From Chitinivorax sp. B (GTDB lineage: Bacteria; Pseudomonadota; Gammaproteobacteria; Burkholderiales; SCOH01): a DNA stretch of 61,116 nucleotides. This document shows positions 46,234 through 55,072 of the stretch, piece after piece (the stretch's first letter is position 1; each line of letters opens with the position of its first letter). The stretch covers positions 1 to 61,116 of the forward strand of contig NZ_SCOH01000034.1 of the NCBI RefSeq assembly GCF_005503445.1, in the 5' to 3' direction. The notes under the pieces were generated by a model. The model saw nothing but the letters and a program-made list of their open reading frames with translations. It did not search any database and was not told the DNA's origin. The translations under genes and the position numbers were made by a program.

Positions 46234-48027
46234 TCAGGCAGTCGTTTCAGCTTTCTGACGGAGTCGAATACCCACTTCACGCAACTGCTTTTCATCAACC
46301 TCGTTTGGCGCATTGGTCAACAGACATTGCGCTCGCTGGGTTTTCGGGAAAGCAATTACATCACGGATCGACTCCGCCCCCGCCATCAGTGTAACCAGAC
46401 GATCCAGGCCGAATGCCAAGCCTCCATGTGGTGGTGCACCATACTTGAGATTGTCCAGCAGGAAGCCAAACTTGTTTTGCGCCTCTTCGGGACCAATCTT
46501 CAACGCATCGAAAACCTTGGACTGTACATCTGCACGATGGATACGAACGGAACCACCGCCAATTTCCCAACCGTTCAACACCATATCGTACGCACGAGCA
46601 CGGCAGGCACCCGGATTGCTTTCCAGCCAATCTTCGTGACCAAATTTCGGACTCGTGAACGGGTGATGACATGCGACCCAACGATCCCCCTCCTCGTCAT
46701 GCTCAAACATTGGGAAGTCAACAACCCACAGAGGTCGCCATTCCCTGACGAAATAACCACCAGCCTCGCCCTTTTCATGGCCGATTTTGATACGCAGCGC
46801 ACCAATCGCCTCGTTAACTACCTTGGCCTTATCTGCACCAAAGAAGATCAAGTCACCGTCCTCTGCAGCAGTACGCTCAATAATCGCCTTCAACGCTGCC
46901 TCAGTTAGATTCTTGACAATTGGCGATTGCAGGCCCATATCGTTCAACTGGGCCTTGTCATTAACTTTGATGTAAGCCAGGCCCTTGGCGCCATAGATGC
47001 CAACAAACTGAGTGTAGACATCAATCTCCGAACGGCTCAGTGCCGCACCTCCGGGAATGCGCAAACCAACGACACGACCGCCTTCCATATTGGCCGCACC
47101 GCTGAATACCTTGAACGGTACATCCTTCATGACATCCGTCAGCTCAGTGAACTGCAATGAGACACGCATGTCCGGCTTATCCGAACCATAATAGAACATG
47201 GCATCGTCGTATGTCATACGCGGGAACTTGCCAAGATCAATGCCGATTGCTTCTTTGAACACATGCACAGCCATCGACTCGGTGATGTCCATGATCTGCT
47301 CTTCGTTCAAGAACGAGGTCTCCAAGTCGATCTGGGTGAATTCAGGTTGGCGATCCGCACGCAAATCTTCATCACGGAAACACTTGGTGATCTGGTAATA
47401 ACGATCAAAACCCGCCACCATCAGCAACTGCTTGAACAACTGTGGCGATTGCGGCAGTGCGAAGAACTGGCCGGGATGCACACGAGACGGTACTAGATAG
47501 TCACGTGCGCCTTCCGGGGTGGAGCGGGTCAGCATCGGCGTTTCAATATCGATGAAGCCAGCCGAATCCAGATAGTTGCGGACCAACAGTGCTACCTTGT
47601 AGCGCAAGCGTAGATTCTTTTGCATGTCTGGACGACGCAGGTCCAGCACACGATGCAGCAGTCGGGTATTTTCCGACAGGTTATCGTCATCCATCATGAA
47701 AGGTGGCGTGATCGACGGATTCAGAATCTCGATTTCCTTTGCCAGCACTTCAATCTCACCAGAAACCAGGTTTGCATTCGTGGTGCCATCCGGCCGGCGG
47801 CGCACTTTACCTTGAATTTGCACGACAAATTCGTTCCGCAAACTATCAGCAACAGCAAATGCTGCTTTGGTATCCGGATCGACTACGACCTGAACCAGGC
47901 CCTCGCGATCGCGCAAGTCGATGAAAATTACGCCGCCGTGGTCACGACGACGGTGCACCCAGCCTTGCAAGGTGACGATTTGATCCAGATATTGTGTGTC
48001 GATCAGACCGCAGTAGTTGGTACGCAT
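46234..48027 (-). CDS. aspS: Aspartyl-tRNA synthetase
   Basis: This 597-residue class II synthetase has an N-terminal OB-fold anticodon domain ([31 protein letters not shown]), then class II motifs: [38 protein letters not shown] and [15 protein letters not shown] near the end. A GAD insertion domain (about 290-410) marks the bacterial type. Whether it also charges tRNA-Asn depends on gatCAB elsewhere. It follows the DUF502 gene by 48 bases. Confidence 0.96.
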   Translation of the reverse strand: MRTNYCGLIDTQYLDQIVTLQGWVHRRRDHGGVIFIDLRDREGLVQVVVDPDTKAAFAVADSLRNEFVVQIQGKVRRRPDGTTNANLVSGEIEVLAKEIEILNPSITPPFMMDDDNLSENTRLLHRVLDLRRPDMQKNLRLRYKVALLVRNYLDSAGFIDIETPMLTRSTPEGARDYLVPSRVHPGQFFALPQSPQLFKQLLMVAGFDRYYQITKCFRDEDLRADRQPEFTQIDLETSFLNEEQIMDITESMAVHVFKEAIGIDLGKFPRMTYDDAMFYYGSDKPDMRVSLQFTELTDVMKDVPFKVFSGAANMEGGRVVGLRIPGGAALSRSEIDVYTQFVGIYGAKGLAYIKVNDKAQLNDMGLQSPIVKNLTEAALKAIIERTAAEDGDLIFFGADKAKVVNEAIGALRIKIGHEKGEAGGYFVREWRPLWVVDFPMFEHDEEGDRWVACHHPFTSPKFGHEDWLESNPGACRARAYDMVLNGWEIGGGSVRIHRADVQSKVFDALKIGPEEAQNKFGFLLDNLKYGAPPHGGLAFGLDRLVTLMAGAESIRDVIAFPKTQRAQCLLTNAPNEVDEKQLREVGIRLRQKAETTA

Positions 48028-48075
48028 TTTTTCTAACCTGATGGATGGATTTGGAAAAATGGAATACCGGCTGGT

Positions 48076-48693
48076 TTAGCCGGCGTTCGAATTATTACTA
48101 TTGCCATTGGGTGCAACGACACCCATGGAGATGATGTATTTCAATGCCTCGTCAACACTCATGTCGAGTTCGACAACATCCTTCTTCGGCATCATCAGAA
48201 AGAAACCGGAAGTTGGATTGGGTGTAGTGGGGACATAGACGCTGACATAGTCGTCGCCAGCCAGATGTCTTGCCACGTCACCACCGGGAGTACCTGTCAG
48301 AAAGGCGATGGTCCAGGCGCCCTGATGCGGGTATCGCACAAGCAATGCCTTGCGAAATGCCTGACCACTGCTGGAGAACAGTGTATCGGACACCTGCTTG
48401 ACGCTTGAATAGATCGATTTGAAGATGGGAATGCGATGAAACAATGACTCCCAGAAATCAACCAATCGTTGGCCAATGATATTGGCGGTCAACAACCCAG
48501 TCAGAAAGACGAAAAGCACCGTCAAAATAGCACCTAGGCCAGGGATGTCATATCCCAATACGGCCTTAGGGCGAAACTGCTCTGGCAATAGCAGCAGGCT
48601 CTTGTCCATGGTACCGATGAGTGTATTCAACACCCATAGCGTGATCCCCAACGGCACCCAGATCAGCAGCCCAGTGATAAAGTATTTTTTCAT
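48076..48693 (-). CDS. DUF502-family inner-membrane protein
   Basis: This 205-residue protein begins MKKYFITGLLIWVPLGITLWV (first helix), has a second helix near 58-80, then the conserved HRIPIFKSIYSSVKQVSDTLFS and LVRYPHQGAWTIAFLTG region. The family is widespread with no established function. The FmdB-DUF502-AspS order is typical of betaproteobacteria. Confidence 0.88.
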   Translation of the reverse strand: MKKYFITGLLIWVPLGITLWVLNTLIGTMDKSLLLLPEQFRPKAVLGYDIPGLGAILTVLFVFLTGLLTANIIGQRLVDFWESLFHRIPIFKSIYSSVKQVSDTLFSSSGQAFRKALLVRYPHQGAWTIAFLTGTPGGDVARHLAGDDYVSVYVPTTPNPTSGFFLMMPKKDVVELDMSVDEALKYIISMGVVAPNGNSNNSNAG

Positions 48694-48707
48694 TCAGAGG
48701 GTCGTGA

Positions 48708-48980
48708 TCAATGACACGCGCAGCTGCCGCCACAGGGCGTGCTGGCTGGTGCACTTTCGGTTGTACTACTCGAGGTGGTAGCAGCAGTAGCGCCGCTGCC
48801 ACCCTTGAAGTCAGTGGCATACCAGCCAGAACCCTTCAGTTGGAAACCAGCAGCGCTCAACATTTTGGAAAACGTGGCCTGATTGCAGGAAGGGCAGACG
48901 GTCAATGGCGAATCACTCATTTTTTGCATGACTTCTTTTTGATGGCCGCAGCTCGAGCAACGGTATTCGTAGATCGGCAT
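48708..48980 (-). CDS. FmdB-family zinc-ribbon protein
   Basis: This 90-residue protein starts MPIYEYRCSSCGHQKEVMQKM and has CPSC further on, the two knuckles of an FmdB zinc ribbon, then GWYATDFKGG and a Ser/Thr-rich tail ending CGGSCACH. The function is unknown (regulatory role proposed for FmdB itself). An AGGAG precedes the ATG. It heads the DUF502-aspS run. Confidence 0.9.
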   Translation of the reverse strand: MPIYEYRCSSCGHQKEVMQKMSDSPLTVCPSCNQATFSKMLSAAGFQLKGSGWYATDFKGGSGATAATTSSSTTESAPASTPCGGSCACH

Positions 48981-49043
48981 GATTTCGCTCCTGGCAACAA
49001 ATGACTAGGCGTAAAAGCCCGGAAGTATAACATTGAGATGCGA

Positions 49044-49062
49044 AAGTCCCCAACTCGGGGAC
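49044..49062 (-). terminator. Possible terminator after the DinG-type helicase gene
   Basis: On the minus strand GTCCCC and GGGGAC (49062-49057 with 49051-49046) form a 6-bp stem followed by TTTCG. The U-tract is short. Confidence 0.45.
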
Positions 49063-49080
49063 GCACTGCACAATATTGGG

Positions 49081-51114
49081 TCAATCTCGATCATTTTCAA
49101 TTACTTGAGGCACATCTAGCGCATCATCAGCTTGGCGACGCAACGCAATTTGCGCAAAGAAGCGCGGCACGACGTTTGCATCCCGGGTTTTCAGCATTGG
49201 CGGCAAGCTCTGCCAGATGCGCTTGCCATAGGGTTTATCGACCAGCCGCGTGTCACAGATGATCAGCACACCCGAATCGCGTTCGTCACGAATCAAGCGT
49301 CCAGCACCCTGTTTTAGGGTAATGGCAGCCCGCGGCAACTGATACTCGATGAAGGCATTGCGACCAGCCTTATTGATCTGATCCACCCGTGCCGACAGCA
49401 CGGGATCATCCGGCGGTGCAAATGGCAGCTTATCGATCACAACCAGCTGCAGTGCATCACCTTTCACATCAATACCTTCCCAGAAAGTTTGACTGGCGAC
49501 CAGGATGGCGTGATCGGCAGCACGAAAGCGTTCCAACAATTCGGTACGGGAACCCTCACCCTGTAGTAGCAGTGGATAGGCCAAACCCTCTTCCTCCAAA
49601 CGGGCCTTGACCATCTCGTAGGCTTCACGCATGGCACGCAAGCTGGTGAACAACAGAAATGCCCTGCCCTCACTCACCTTCAGCGCTGGCCACGCTTCGT
49701 TTACCACTGCAGCAGTAAACTCGCGTGAATTCGGTTCCGGCATGTGCTTGGGGACATACAGCAGTGCTTGGGATTTGTAATCGAATGGGCTGTCCCAACA
49801 CCCAGTGGCCGCATCAAACAGACCCAATTCGTAACAATAATGTTTGAAATCGCCATTAACCGCCAAGGTAGCCGAGGTAAACACCCAGGCCCGCTTCTGG
49901 ATATTGATCTGCTTTCGGAAAACCTCAGCCACGTCCAAAGGCGTACTGTTCAATTGAAATGCGTGGCTGAATACCTCCACCCAAAGTACTGATTCACTCT
50001 CTCGGCATGGCTTGATCTCACCTTCTGCAACCTCAGGCTGTTCAATCGGGCCTGCCTGCCAAGCATGTAACAGATCGTTCAACGCCATGGCACGCTCGTA
50101 GCAGCTTTTCAAACCTTCACCTCGCTCAGCCTGTATTTCCAGTAAATTCAACAGGTCAATCAAAGCCGATGCCAAGTCATCCAGGGCGGTATTGAACTTG
50201 TCATTGTTGGATAATGCATGTTTGGGCAAACGTACATTGTCCTGCTCAAACACCAGTCGGAAATCCTTGATCGCCTTTTCCAGCTTGCCACAAGCGACGG
50301 GCAAGGCTGGAAAATCTTTGGCTTCGGTCAATGCTTCAGCACGGCTATCGCGCGCCAGTTCCAGCAATTGACCACTGGATAGATTGTTGCCGAAAAACAG
50401 GCTGGCGACTTCCGGCAGTTGATGGGCCTCATCAAAAATGACGGTATTGCAGGCTGGTAGCAACTCACCCGCACCTTCGTCACGTAGCCAGACATCCGCA
50501 AAAAAGAGATGATGATTGACCACCACCACATCGGCTGCCATAGCCTCCTTGCGGGCCTGCATCACAAAGCATTCCTTGTGATAAGGGCAGTCGGCACCCA
50601 GGCAATTTTCCTTGGTGGAGGTAACATGTGACCAGATCGGTGCGTTTTCCGGCACACCGGCGCACCCGCTTTTATCACCTGTTGAGGAGGTATTTTTAAA
50701 GGAGCGGATCAACTGCAGGTGCCTGATATCGTCCCGCGACATGAAGCGGCCATCCATTGCCGCTTTTTCCAAATGGTAGTGACATACGTAATTGGCACGG
50801 CCTTTCAACAAGGCAATCGTGACGGGCACCTTCAGCGCCTGACGCACTGTTGGGATATCACGCTGAAACAACTGATCCTGCAGCGTTTTGGTACCGGTGG
50901 AAATGATGACTTTACCGCCAGAGGTCAGTGCTGGCACCAGGTATGCATAGGTTTTTCCCGTGCCCGTACCCGCCTCGGCAACCAGAATACCTTGGCTTTC
51001 GATGGCATCGTGTACCGACTGGGCCAGTTCGCGCTGTTGGCGGCGCGGCCGAAAACCAGCAATTGTCTCGGCCAAAGGCCCGGTCTCGCTGAACAGAAAA
51101 TCGAGGTCCGCCAT
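49081..51114 (-). CDS. ATP-dependent DNA helicase of the DinG/YoaA (XPD-like) family
   Basis: This 677-residue SF2 helicase has Walker A AEAGTGTGKTYAYLVPAL near residue 48 and the DEAH box VIFDEAHQLPE near 240. Between them lie four cysteines (GCAGVPEN, NCLGADC and ECFVMQ) in the layout of an XPD-type Fe-S cluster. The C-terminal domain has FLLFTSLRAM and QGAGRLIRDERDSGVLIICDTR. YoaA acts with DNA polymerase III accessory proteins in damage tolerance; DinG acts on R-loops. The size fits YoaA slightly better. It is divergent from the methyltransferase gene. Confidence 0.93.
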   Translation of the reverse strand: MADLDFLFSETGPLAETIAGFRPRRQQRELAQSVHDAIESQGILVAEAGTGTGKTYAYLVPALTSGGKVIISTGTKTLQDQLFQRDIPTVRQALKVPVTIALLKGRANYVCHYHLEKAAMDGRFMSRDDIRHLQLIRSFKNTSSTGDKSGCAGVPENAPIWSHVTSTKENCLGADCPYHKECFVMQARKEAMAADVVVVNHHLFFADVWLRDEGAGELLPACNTVIFDEAHQLPEVASLFFGNNLSSGQLLELARDSRAEALTEAKDFPALPVACGKLEKAIKDFRLVFEQDNVRLPKHALSNNDKFNTALDDLASALIDLLNLLEIQAERGEGLKSCYERAMALNDLLHAWQAGPIEQPEVAEGEIKPCRESESVLWVEVFSHAFQLNSTPLDVAEVFRKQINIQKRAWVFTSATLAVNGDFKHYCYELGLFDAATGCWDSPFDYKSQALLYVPKHMPEPNSREFTAAVVNEAWPALKVSEGRAFLLFTSLRAMREAYEMVKARLEEEGLAYPLLLQGEGSRTELLERFRAADHAILVASQTFWEGIDVKGDALQLVVIDKLPFAPPDDPVLSARVDQINKAGRNAFIEYQLPRAAITLKQGAGRLIRDERDSGVLIICDTRLVDKPYGKRIWQSLPPMLKTRDANVVPRFFAQIALRRQADDALDVPQVIENDRD

Positions 51115-51226
51115 CGTCTCACGCTACAATCAAACGCCTAATAGTACCAGAAGCCGACGTTCAACCTTGCATGACTCACGGCCTCCTCCAACAACCACCT
51201 TTCTGATCGAATCAAGGCCCTTCACC

Positions 51227-51811
51227 ATGGCACAAGACAGTTCCCTACCCGAATTCTGGGAAACACGCTACCAAACACGAGCCACCCCCTGGGATGCAGG
51301 CCAGGTTCCACCCACCCTATTGCATTGGCTTGCCGCACAACAGCCGGGGCGCGTATTGATTCCCGGCTGCGGCAGCGGCCATGAAGTAATCGCATTCATC
51401 GAAGCCGGCTGGGATGTCCTCGCCATTGATTTTAGCGAAGGTGCCATCCAGCAAGCACAACAGACACTGGGCTCATATGCAAAGCACGTTCAATTTGGTG
51501 ACTTCTTCAAATTTGATATTGGCCTGCGATTCGATCTGGTCTATGAACGCGCGTTTCTTTGTGCCCTGCCTCGGTCTCTGTGGGTGGATTACGCCCATCG
51601 ACAAGCAGCGCTTCTGAGAGAAACAGGCTTACTGGCCGGCTTCTTCTTTTTGAAAGACACCCCCAAGGGCCCACCCTTCGGCACCAGCCAAACAGAACTG
51701 GACAGTTTGTTGAGTACACAATTCAAGCTGATCGAATCAAGACGGGCACCCGAATCCATCCCGGTGTTCGTGGACCATGAGTGGTGGCAAGTTTGGGCTA
51801 AACAAGCATGA
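51227..51811 (+). CDS. TPMT-like SAM-dependent methyltransferase
   Basis: This 194-residue class I methyltransferase of the thiopurine S-methyltransferase-like family starts MAQDSSLPEFWETRYQTRAT, with PWDAGQVPP typical of TPMT, then the SAM motif RVLIPGCGSGHEV near residue 44 and FDLVYERAFLCALP. Bacterial members methylate selenium, tellurium or sulfur compounds or detoxify; the substrate is unknown. The ATG at 51227 was chosen by family match; the frame is open much further upstream. It overlaps the kinase gene by four bases. Confidence 0.85.
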   Translation: MAQDSSLPEFWETRYQTRATPWDAGQVPPTLLHWLAAQQPGRVLIPGCGSGHEVIAFIEAGWDVLAIDFSEGAIQQAQQTLGSYAKHVQFGDFFKFDIGLRFDLVYERAFLCALPRSLWVDYAHRQAALLRETGLLAGFFFLKDTPKGPPFGTSQTELDSLLSTQFKLIESRRAPESIPVFVDHEWWQVWAKQA

Positions 51812-52287
51812 CCGAACAATGCCAACATCAAACCGGCATGGAAGCCGTGATCCTGATTGGACTACAGGCAACTGGCAAATCTACCTTTGTCAAACAACGA
51901 CTGTATGACACCCATCTACGCCTTAATCTGGACATGCTGAAAACTCGCCATCGTGAAGCCTTGTTGTTGAACTGCTGTATTCAGGCCAAGCAGTCATTCG
52001 TTGTCGACAACACCAATCCGACGGCGACCGATCGTGCCCGCTACATCCAGCCAGCCAAGGCTGCCGGATTTAAGATCGTAGGGTACTATTTCAGTTCGAA
52101 ACTGGAGGACGCGTTGGTTCGCAACACTCATCGCCCCACACATCAGCAAGTACCTGACGCCGGTTTGCGCGCCACTTTGCGCAAGCTGGAACGACCCAGC
52201 TATAAGGAAGGGTTTGATCACTTGTACTATGTATCACTGGACACAGCAGCAGGTTTCTTGATTCAGGAATGGCAACGTGAAGTTTGA
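51808..52287 (+). CDS. P-loop kinase, polynucleotide-kinase-like
   Basis: This 159-residue protein is predicted to phosphorylate a nucleic acid or small molecule end. Walker A GLQATGKST is at residues 18-26, LNLDMLKTR gives the DxxxxR-type step, VVDNTNPTATDRARYI is the VDxTN motif of T4 PNK-like 5' kinases, and a lid region has RNTHRPTHQQVP with RK pairs later. It is the kinase domain only, with no phosphatase. It starts in the methyltransferase end (ATGA) and ends 11 bases inside the Thg1-like gene. The pairing with a Thg1-type polymerase suggests an RNA end-repair role, which is inference. A zeta-toxin relation is less likely (see rejected). Confidence 0.78.
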   Translation: MTEQCQHQTGMEAVILIGLQATGKSTFVKQRLYDTHLRLNLDMLKTRHREALLLNCCIQAKQSFVVDNTNPTATDRARYIQPAKAAGFKIVGYYFSSKLEDALVRNTHRPTHQQVPDAGLRATLRKLERPSYKEGFDHLYYVSLDTAAGFLIQEWQREV

Positions 52288-53055
52288 TGAACTCGACCAA
52301 AGGATGCGCGTATTCGAAACCACCCATGACCATTATGTTTTACCAAGCTTACAGATGGTGGTGCGCTTGGATGGACAGGGATTTACCCGACTGACTAAGG
52401 ATCTGTGTAACTTTGAAGCACTTTTTCACTCTGGTTTTCGGGATATGATGATCGAAACCGTCAAGCATCTTCTGATGGGTTGCGGCTTTCAGGTCATTTA
52501 CGGTTACAACCAAAGTAATGCGATCTCTCTACTACTCCATCCGCACGAAAACGCGTTTAACCGCAAGCTACACAAGTATCAATCGATCCTAGCTGGTGAG
52601 GCCAGTGCCAAGTTTTCCTTGTTATTGGGTCGTGTCGCGTGCTTCGACTGCCGAATATCGCAGCTACCATCCAACCCACCGGTTGTCGACTACTTCCGCT
52701 GGTGACACGAAGATGCCCATCGCAATGCACTGAACGCGCATTGTTACTGGTTGTAACGCCAACAAGGCATCAGTCCAAAAGTGGCGTTTCAACAGATCGA
52801 ACGCCTATCGATGGCAGAAAAGAATGAATTCCTGTTCCAGCAAGGCATCAACTTCAACACCAGCCCAACTTGCAAAAATGAGGGGTGGGCGTGTATTGGA
52901 ACCATATGACCAAACAGGGCTTCAACCCGAAAACCGGCGAAACCACTGCCACCCAACGCATCAGTCTGACAGTCGACATGGAGCTGCCCATGCGCGGCGA
53001 GTACAGCCTGTTTATTGCGCAGCGTCTCGAACAAACCCAGAACAAACAGGACTGA
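52277..53055 (+). pseudogene. Thg1-like 3'-5' polymerase (tRNA-His guanylyltransferase family), degraded
   Basis: Thg1 and bacterial Thg1-like proteins add nucleotides in the 3'-5' direction. The first 142 codons (GTG start) match the family: MKFDELDQRMRVFETTHDHY, VRLDGQGFTRLTK, AGEASAKFSLLLG and DCRISQLPSN then VVDYFRW. An in-frame TGA at 52703 interrupts, then HEDAHRNALNAHCYWL and a TAA at 52754, then more family-like sequence (RLSMAEKNEFLFQQGINFN), a frameshift near 52880, and a Thg1-like C-terminal end (VYWNHMTKQGFNPKTGET, LPMRGEYSLFI) up to TGA 53053. The metal-binding Ser-Asp-Glu of the palm is S80-N81-A82, so it is catalytically dead even before truncation. D32 is retained. Confidence 0.86.
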
Positions 53056-53063
53056 CAAAAAGT

Positions 53064-53092
53064 GCGAGCAGCACAATACGCTGCTCGCTTTC
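53064..53092. terminator. Bidirectional terminator between the Thg1 remnant and the CBM21-like genes
   Basis: GCGAGCAGC (53064-53072) pairs with GCTGCTCGC (53080-53088) around ACAATAC. A T-run follows on the minus strand (ACTTTTTG) and TTTC on the plus strand. Confidence 0.8.
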
Positions 53093-53095
53093 AAG

Positions 53096-53890
53096 TCAAT
53101 TTCTACGGGTCACGACACGGTAGTTCTGCCCAAAATTGTTATCCCAATAAGTCTGCCCATTCACACTGTAACGCACTGCATACTCCAGCTCACTTGAGCC
53201 GCCCGCATCCAAGCTGAAGGGCCAGACTTCGACGCCCTCGGAATTGGGATTTGCCACTGTCGAATAGCCATAGGTGAAATAAGGTAAATATTGCGGATAG
53301 GCAATTCGCTGGGTTTGCCAGCGGTCGGTCGTGTAGTGCACCTGGATATCCTTGGCGTACCCCAGATTTTTCACCACCACACTGCCGTGGTATTGGCCTC
53401 CCCAGAACTGATCAACCATTTGGGCATGATCCGGCACCAGCACAGTCGCGCTCGTCAACATATCGCCCGCATTGGCCGCCAGGTGAAAGTACTGATGATG
53501 GTTGTCATCGACATACTCGTTGCCGTTCACCTGATATTTGACCCTGAATTGCAGGGCACCGGGCAGCCGTGGTGGTTCAGCCGGACCGTAGCTGCCAATG
53601 GCACCACTCCAGATTTCACTGCCGCCCCCTGCAGGACGGTTATAGCTGAGATCTGATTGACGCCATTGACCATCTGGGAGGCGGTATTCGAGTATCACTT
53701 TTTTGTCATAAGCGAGATTTTTGACCTTGGCGTCGAAACGAGTGCTTTGCCACGACAAGCCATACTTGGTCATGACAGTGCTACGAGCATGAATCAGGCT
53801 GATCTCATCAGCAGAAAACGCGTTTTGGTTCATCAGAACGAAGGCGATACTCATCGACAACAGGCGTGCGTACATGTGTTGGGCTTTCAT
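53096..53890 (-). CDS. Secreted protein of two CBM21-like modules (copy 1)
   Basis: This 264-residue protein from the ATG at 53890 has a signal peptide (ARLLSMSIAFVLMNQNAFS). It consists of two modules of about 110 residues each: KVKNLAYDKKVILEYRLPDGQW in the first, VVKNLGYAKDIQVHYTTDRWQT and the C-terminal AVRYSVNGQTYWDNNFGQNY in the second. That pattern (NLGxxKxVxVxYTTDxWxT and YWDNNxGxNY) is the CBM21 starch/glycan-binding signature. No catalytic domain is present. It is a tandem duplicate of the next gene. Binding to glycogen, starch or a similar glucan is inferred from the family. Confidence 0.78.
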   Translation of the reverse strand: MKAQHMYARLLSMSIAFVLMNQNAFSADEISLIHARSTVMTKYGLSWQSTRFDAKVKNLAYDKKVILEYRLPDGQWRQSDLSYNRPAGGGSEIWSGAIGSYGPAEPPRLPGALQFRVKYQVNGNEYVDDNHHQYFHLAANAGDMLTSATVLVPDHAQMVDQFWGGQYHGSVVVKNLGYAKDIQVHYTTDRWQTQRIAYPQYLPYFTYGYSTVANPNSEGVEVWPFSLDAGGSSELEYAVRYSVNGQTYWDNNFGQNYRVVTRRN

Positions 53891-53968
53891 CACAGATTCA
53901 ATTGGATTGCGGTTTTGCCATGGCTTTGTGCAAACCAGGCTATGTTCGGCAGCAAAAAGCCCTATGCG

Positions 53969-54751
53969 CTACCGCTGTTTCAGGCTGGTTCGGTAATTGC
54001 GGCCAAAGTTGTTGTCCCAATAGGTTTGGCCGTTGACCTGATAACGCACGGCGTATTCGACTTCGGTCGCAGCCCCTACATCCAGCGTATAGGACCAGAC
54101 TTCCTGGCCGGCCGGATTCGGGTTGGCTGTGTGTGCATAGGTGCTGGCCCAGTAATGCGGTGAGAAGCTGGCATGGGCAACACGTTGCGTGCGCCATTGG
54201 TCTGTGGTGTAAACGACTTGCACATCTTTGTCATAACCAAGATTCTTCAGCACGACGTTGCCGTAGTACTGGCCACCCCAAAAATGATCGACAGTCGGCG
54301 CATGATTGGGAACAAACAGATTCCGTCCAAATAACGCATCACCCGCCGTCGGAGCGAGTTGATAATGCCGGCCGGCATTGTTGTCCCAGAATTGCCTGCC
54401 ACTCACTCGGTACGAAATGACAAAGTCAAGTGCCATTGGCATGCCGGGCTGCCCTGTTTCTCCATAGTTGGGAATTTGGCCTGCCCAAATTTCGGCCCCC
54501 TGCTCCGCAGGGCCATGGTATTGCAACGCCACATCCTGCCATTGGCCATTTGCCTGTCGATAATGGATGGCGACCTGCTTTGCGTAGCCAAGATTTTTCA
54601 CCCTGACACTGAATTGGGTAGTTTGAACCGAAATACCGTATTTGGTGCTGACGATACTACGCGCGTGAATCAGCTCGACCTCGTCATTCGCCAATGTCGG
54701 TAATGCGACCGCCATGGACGCGAATCCCCACGCCAGGTAAACGGGTTTCAT
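53969..54751 (-). CDS. Secreted protein of two CBM21-like modules (copy 2)
   Basis: This 260-residue protein from the ATG at 54751 (AAGGG five bases upstream) has signal peptide MKPVYLAWGFASMAVALPTLA followed by NDEVELIHARSIVSTKYG, a start shared with copy 1. The first module has RVKNLGYAKQVAIHYRQANGQWQ and ends FWDNNAGRHYQL; the second has VLKNLGYDKDVQVVYTTDQWRT and ends QVNGQTYWDNNFGRNY. Unlike copy 1, both modules keep the WDNN motif. The genes are head-to-tail, 78 bases apart, and probably arose by duplication and divergence. They may capture polysaccharide at the cell surface or modify a secreted hydrolase's reach. Confidence 0.78.
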   Translation of the reverse strand: MKPVYLAWGFASMAVALPTLANDEVELIHARSIVSTKYGISVQTTQFSVRVKNLGYAKQVAIHYRQANGQWQDVALQYHGPAEQGAEIWAGQIPNYGETGQPGMPMALDFVISYRVSGRQFWDNNAGRHYQLAPTAGDALFGRNLFVPNHAPTVDHFWGGQYYGNVVLKNLGYDKDVQVVYTTDQWRTQRVAHASFSPHYWASTYAHTANPNPAGQEVWSYTLDVGAATEVEYAVRYQVNGQTYWDNNFGRNYRTSLKQR

Positions 54752-55024
54752 GTTATGCCCTTTCTTGTTGGTTTGACCTGCCTCTCTAGTCACCATCGAA
54801 TCTGTGTGGGGGCATATCCATCATGATGACTCACGGTCATTCTTGGCCAGCATGCTGCGATGCACAAGCTAGTGAAAACCCTTTACCAGTAAGGCTTTCA
54901 GCCCTATTTTGGTGCGTGAGATACGACTTTCGGATATCCAGAACAAGACATAAAACAGAAATGAAAAGACATTTTCGGCAATGTGTGAGGTGAGGCTCGG
55001 GGATACCCGCGTGCCACACATGAT

Positions 55025-55038
55025 TTGATCTGTATCAA
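55025..55038. promoter_or_regulatory. Perfect FNR/ANR-type box before the DGC gene
   Basis: TTGATCTGTATCAA matches TTGAT-N4-ATCAA exactly, the consensus of FNR, ANR and DNR oxygen or nitric-oxide regulators. It is centred 41.5 bases upstream of the ATG at 55073, so a class II start would coincide with the start codon. Confidence 0.75.
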
Positions 55039-55072
55039 GGAAGCCCCGCCACAGCAGTTGCACACTGCCTGC

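Noticed and set aside
51808-52287. P-loop kinase as a zeta-type toxin with an antitoxin
   Set aside because: No small antitoxin-like gene is adjacent, the protein is short, and the VDxTN pattern fits polynucleotide kinases better.
52277-52705. 142-residue Thg1 product as an intact short family member
   Set aside because: Family sequence continues in the same frame past the TGA and again after a frameshift, so it is a broken longer gene.
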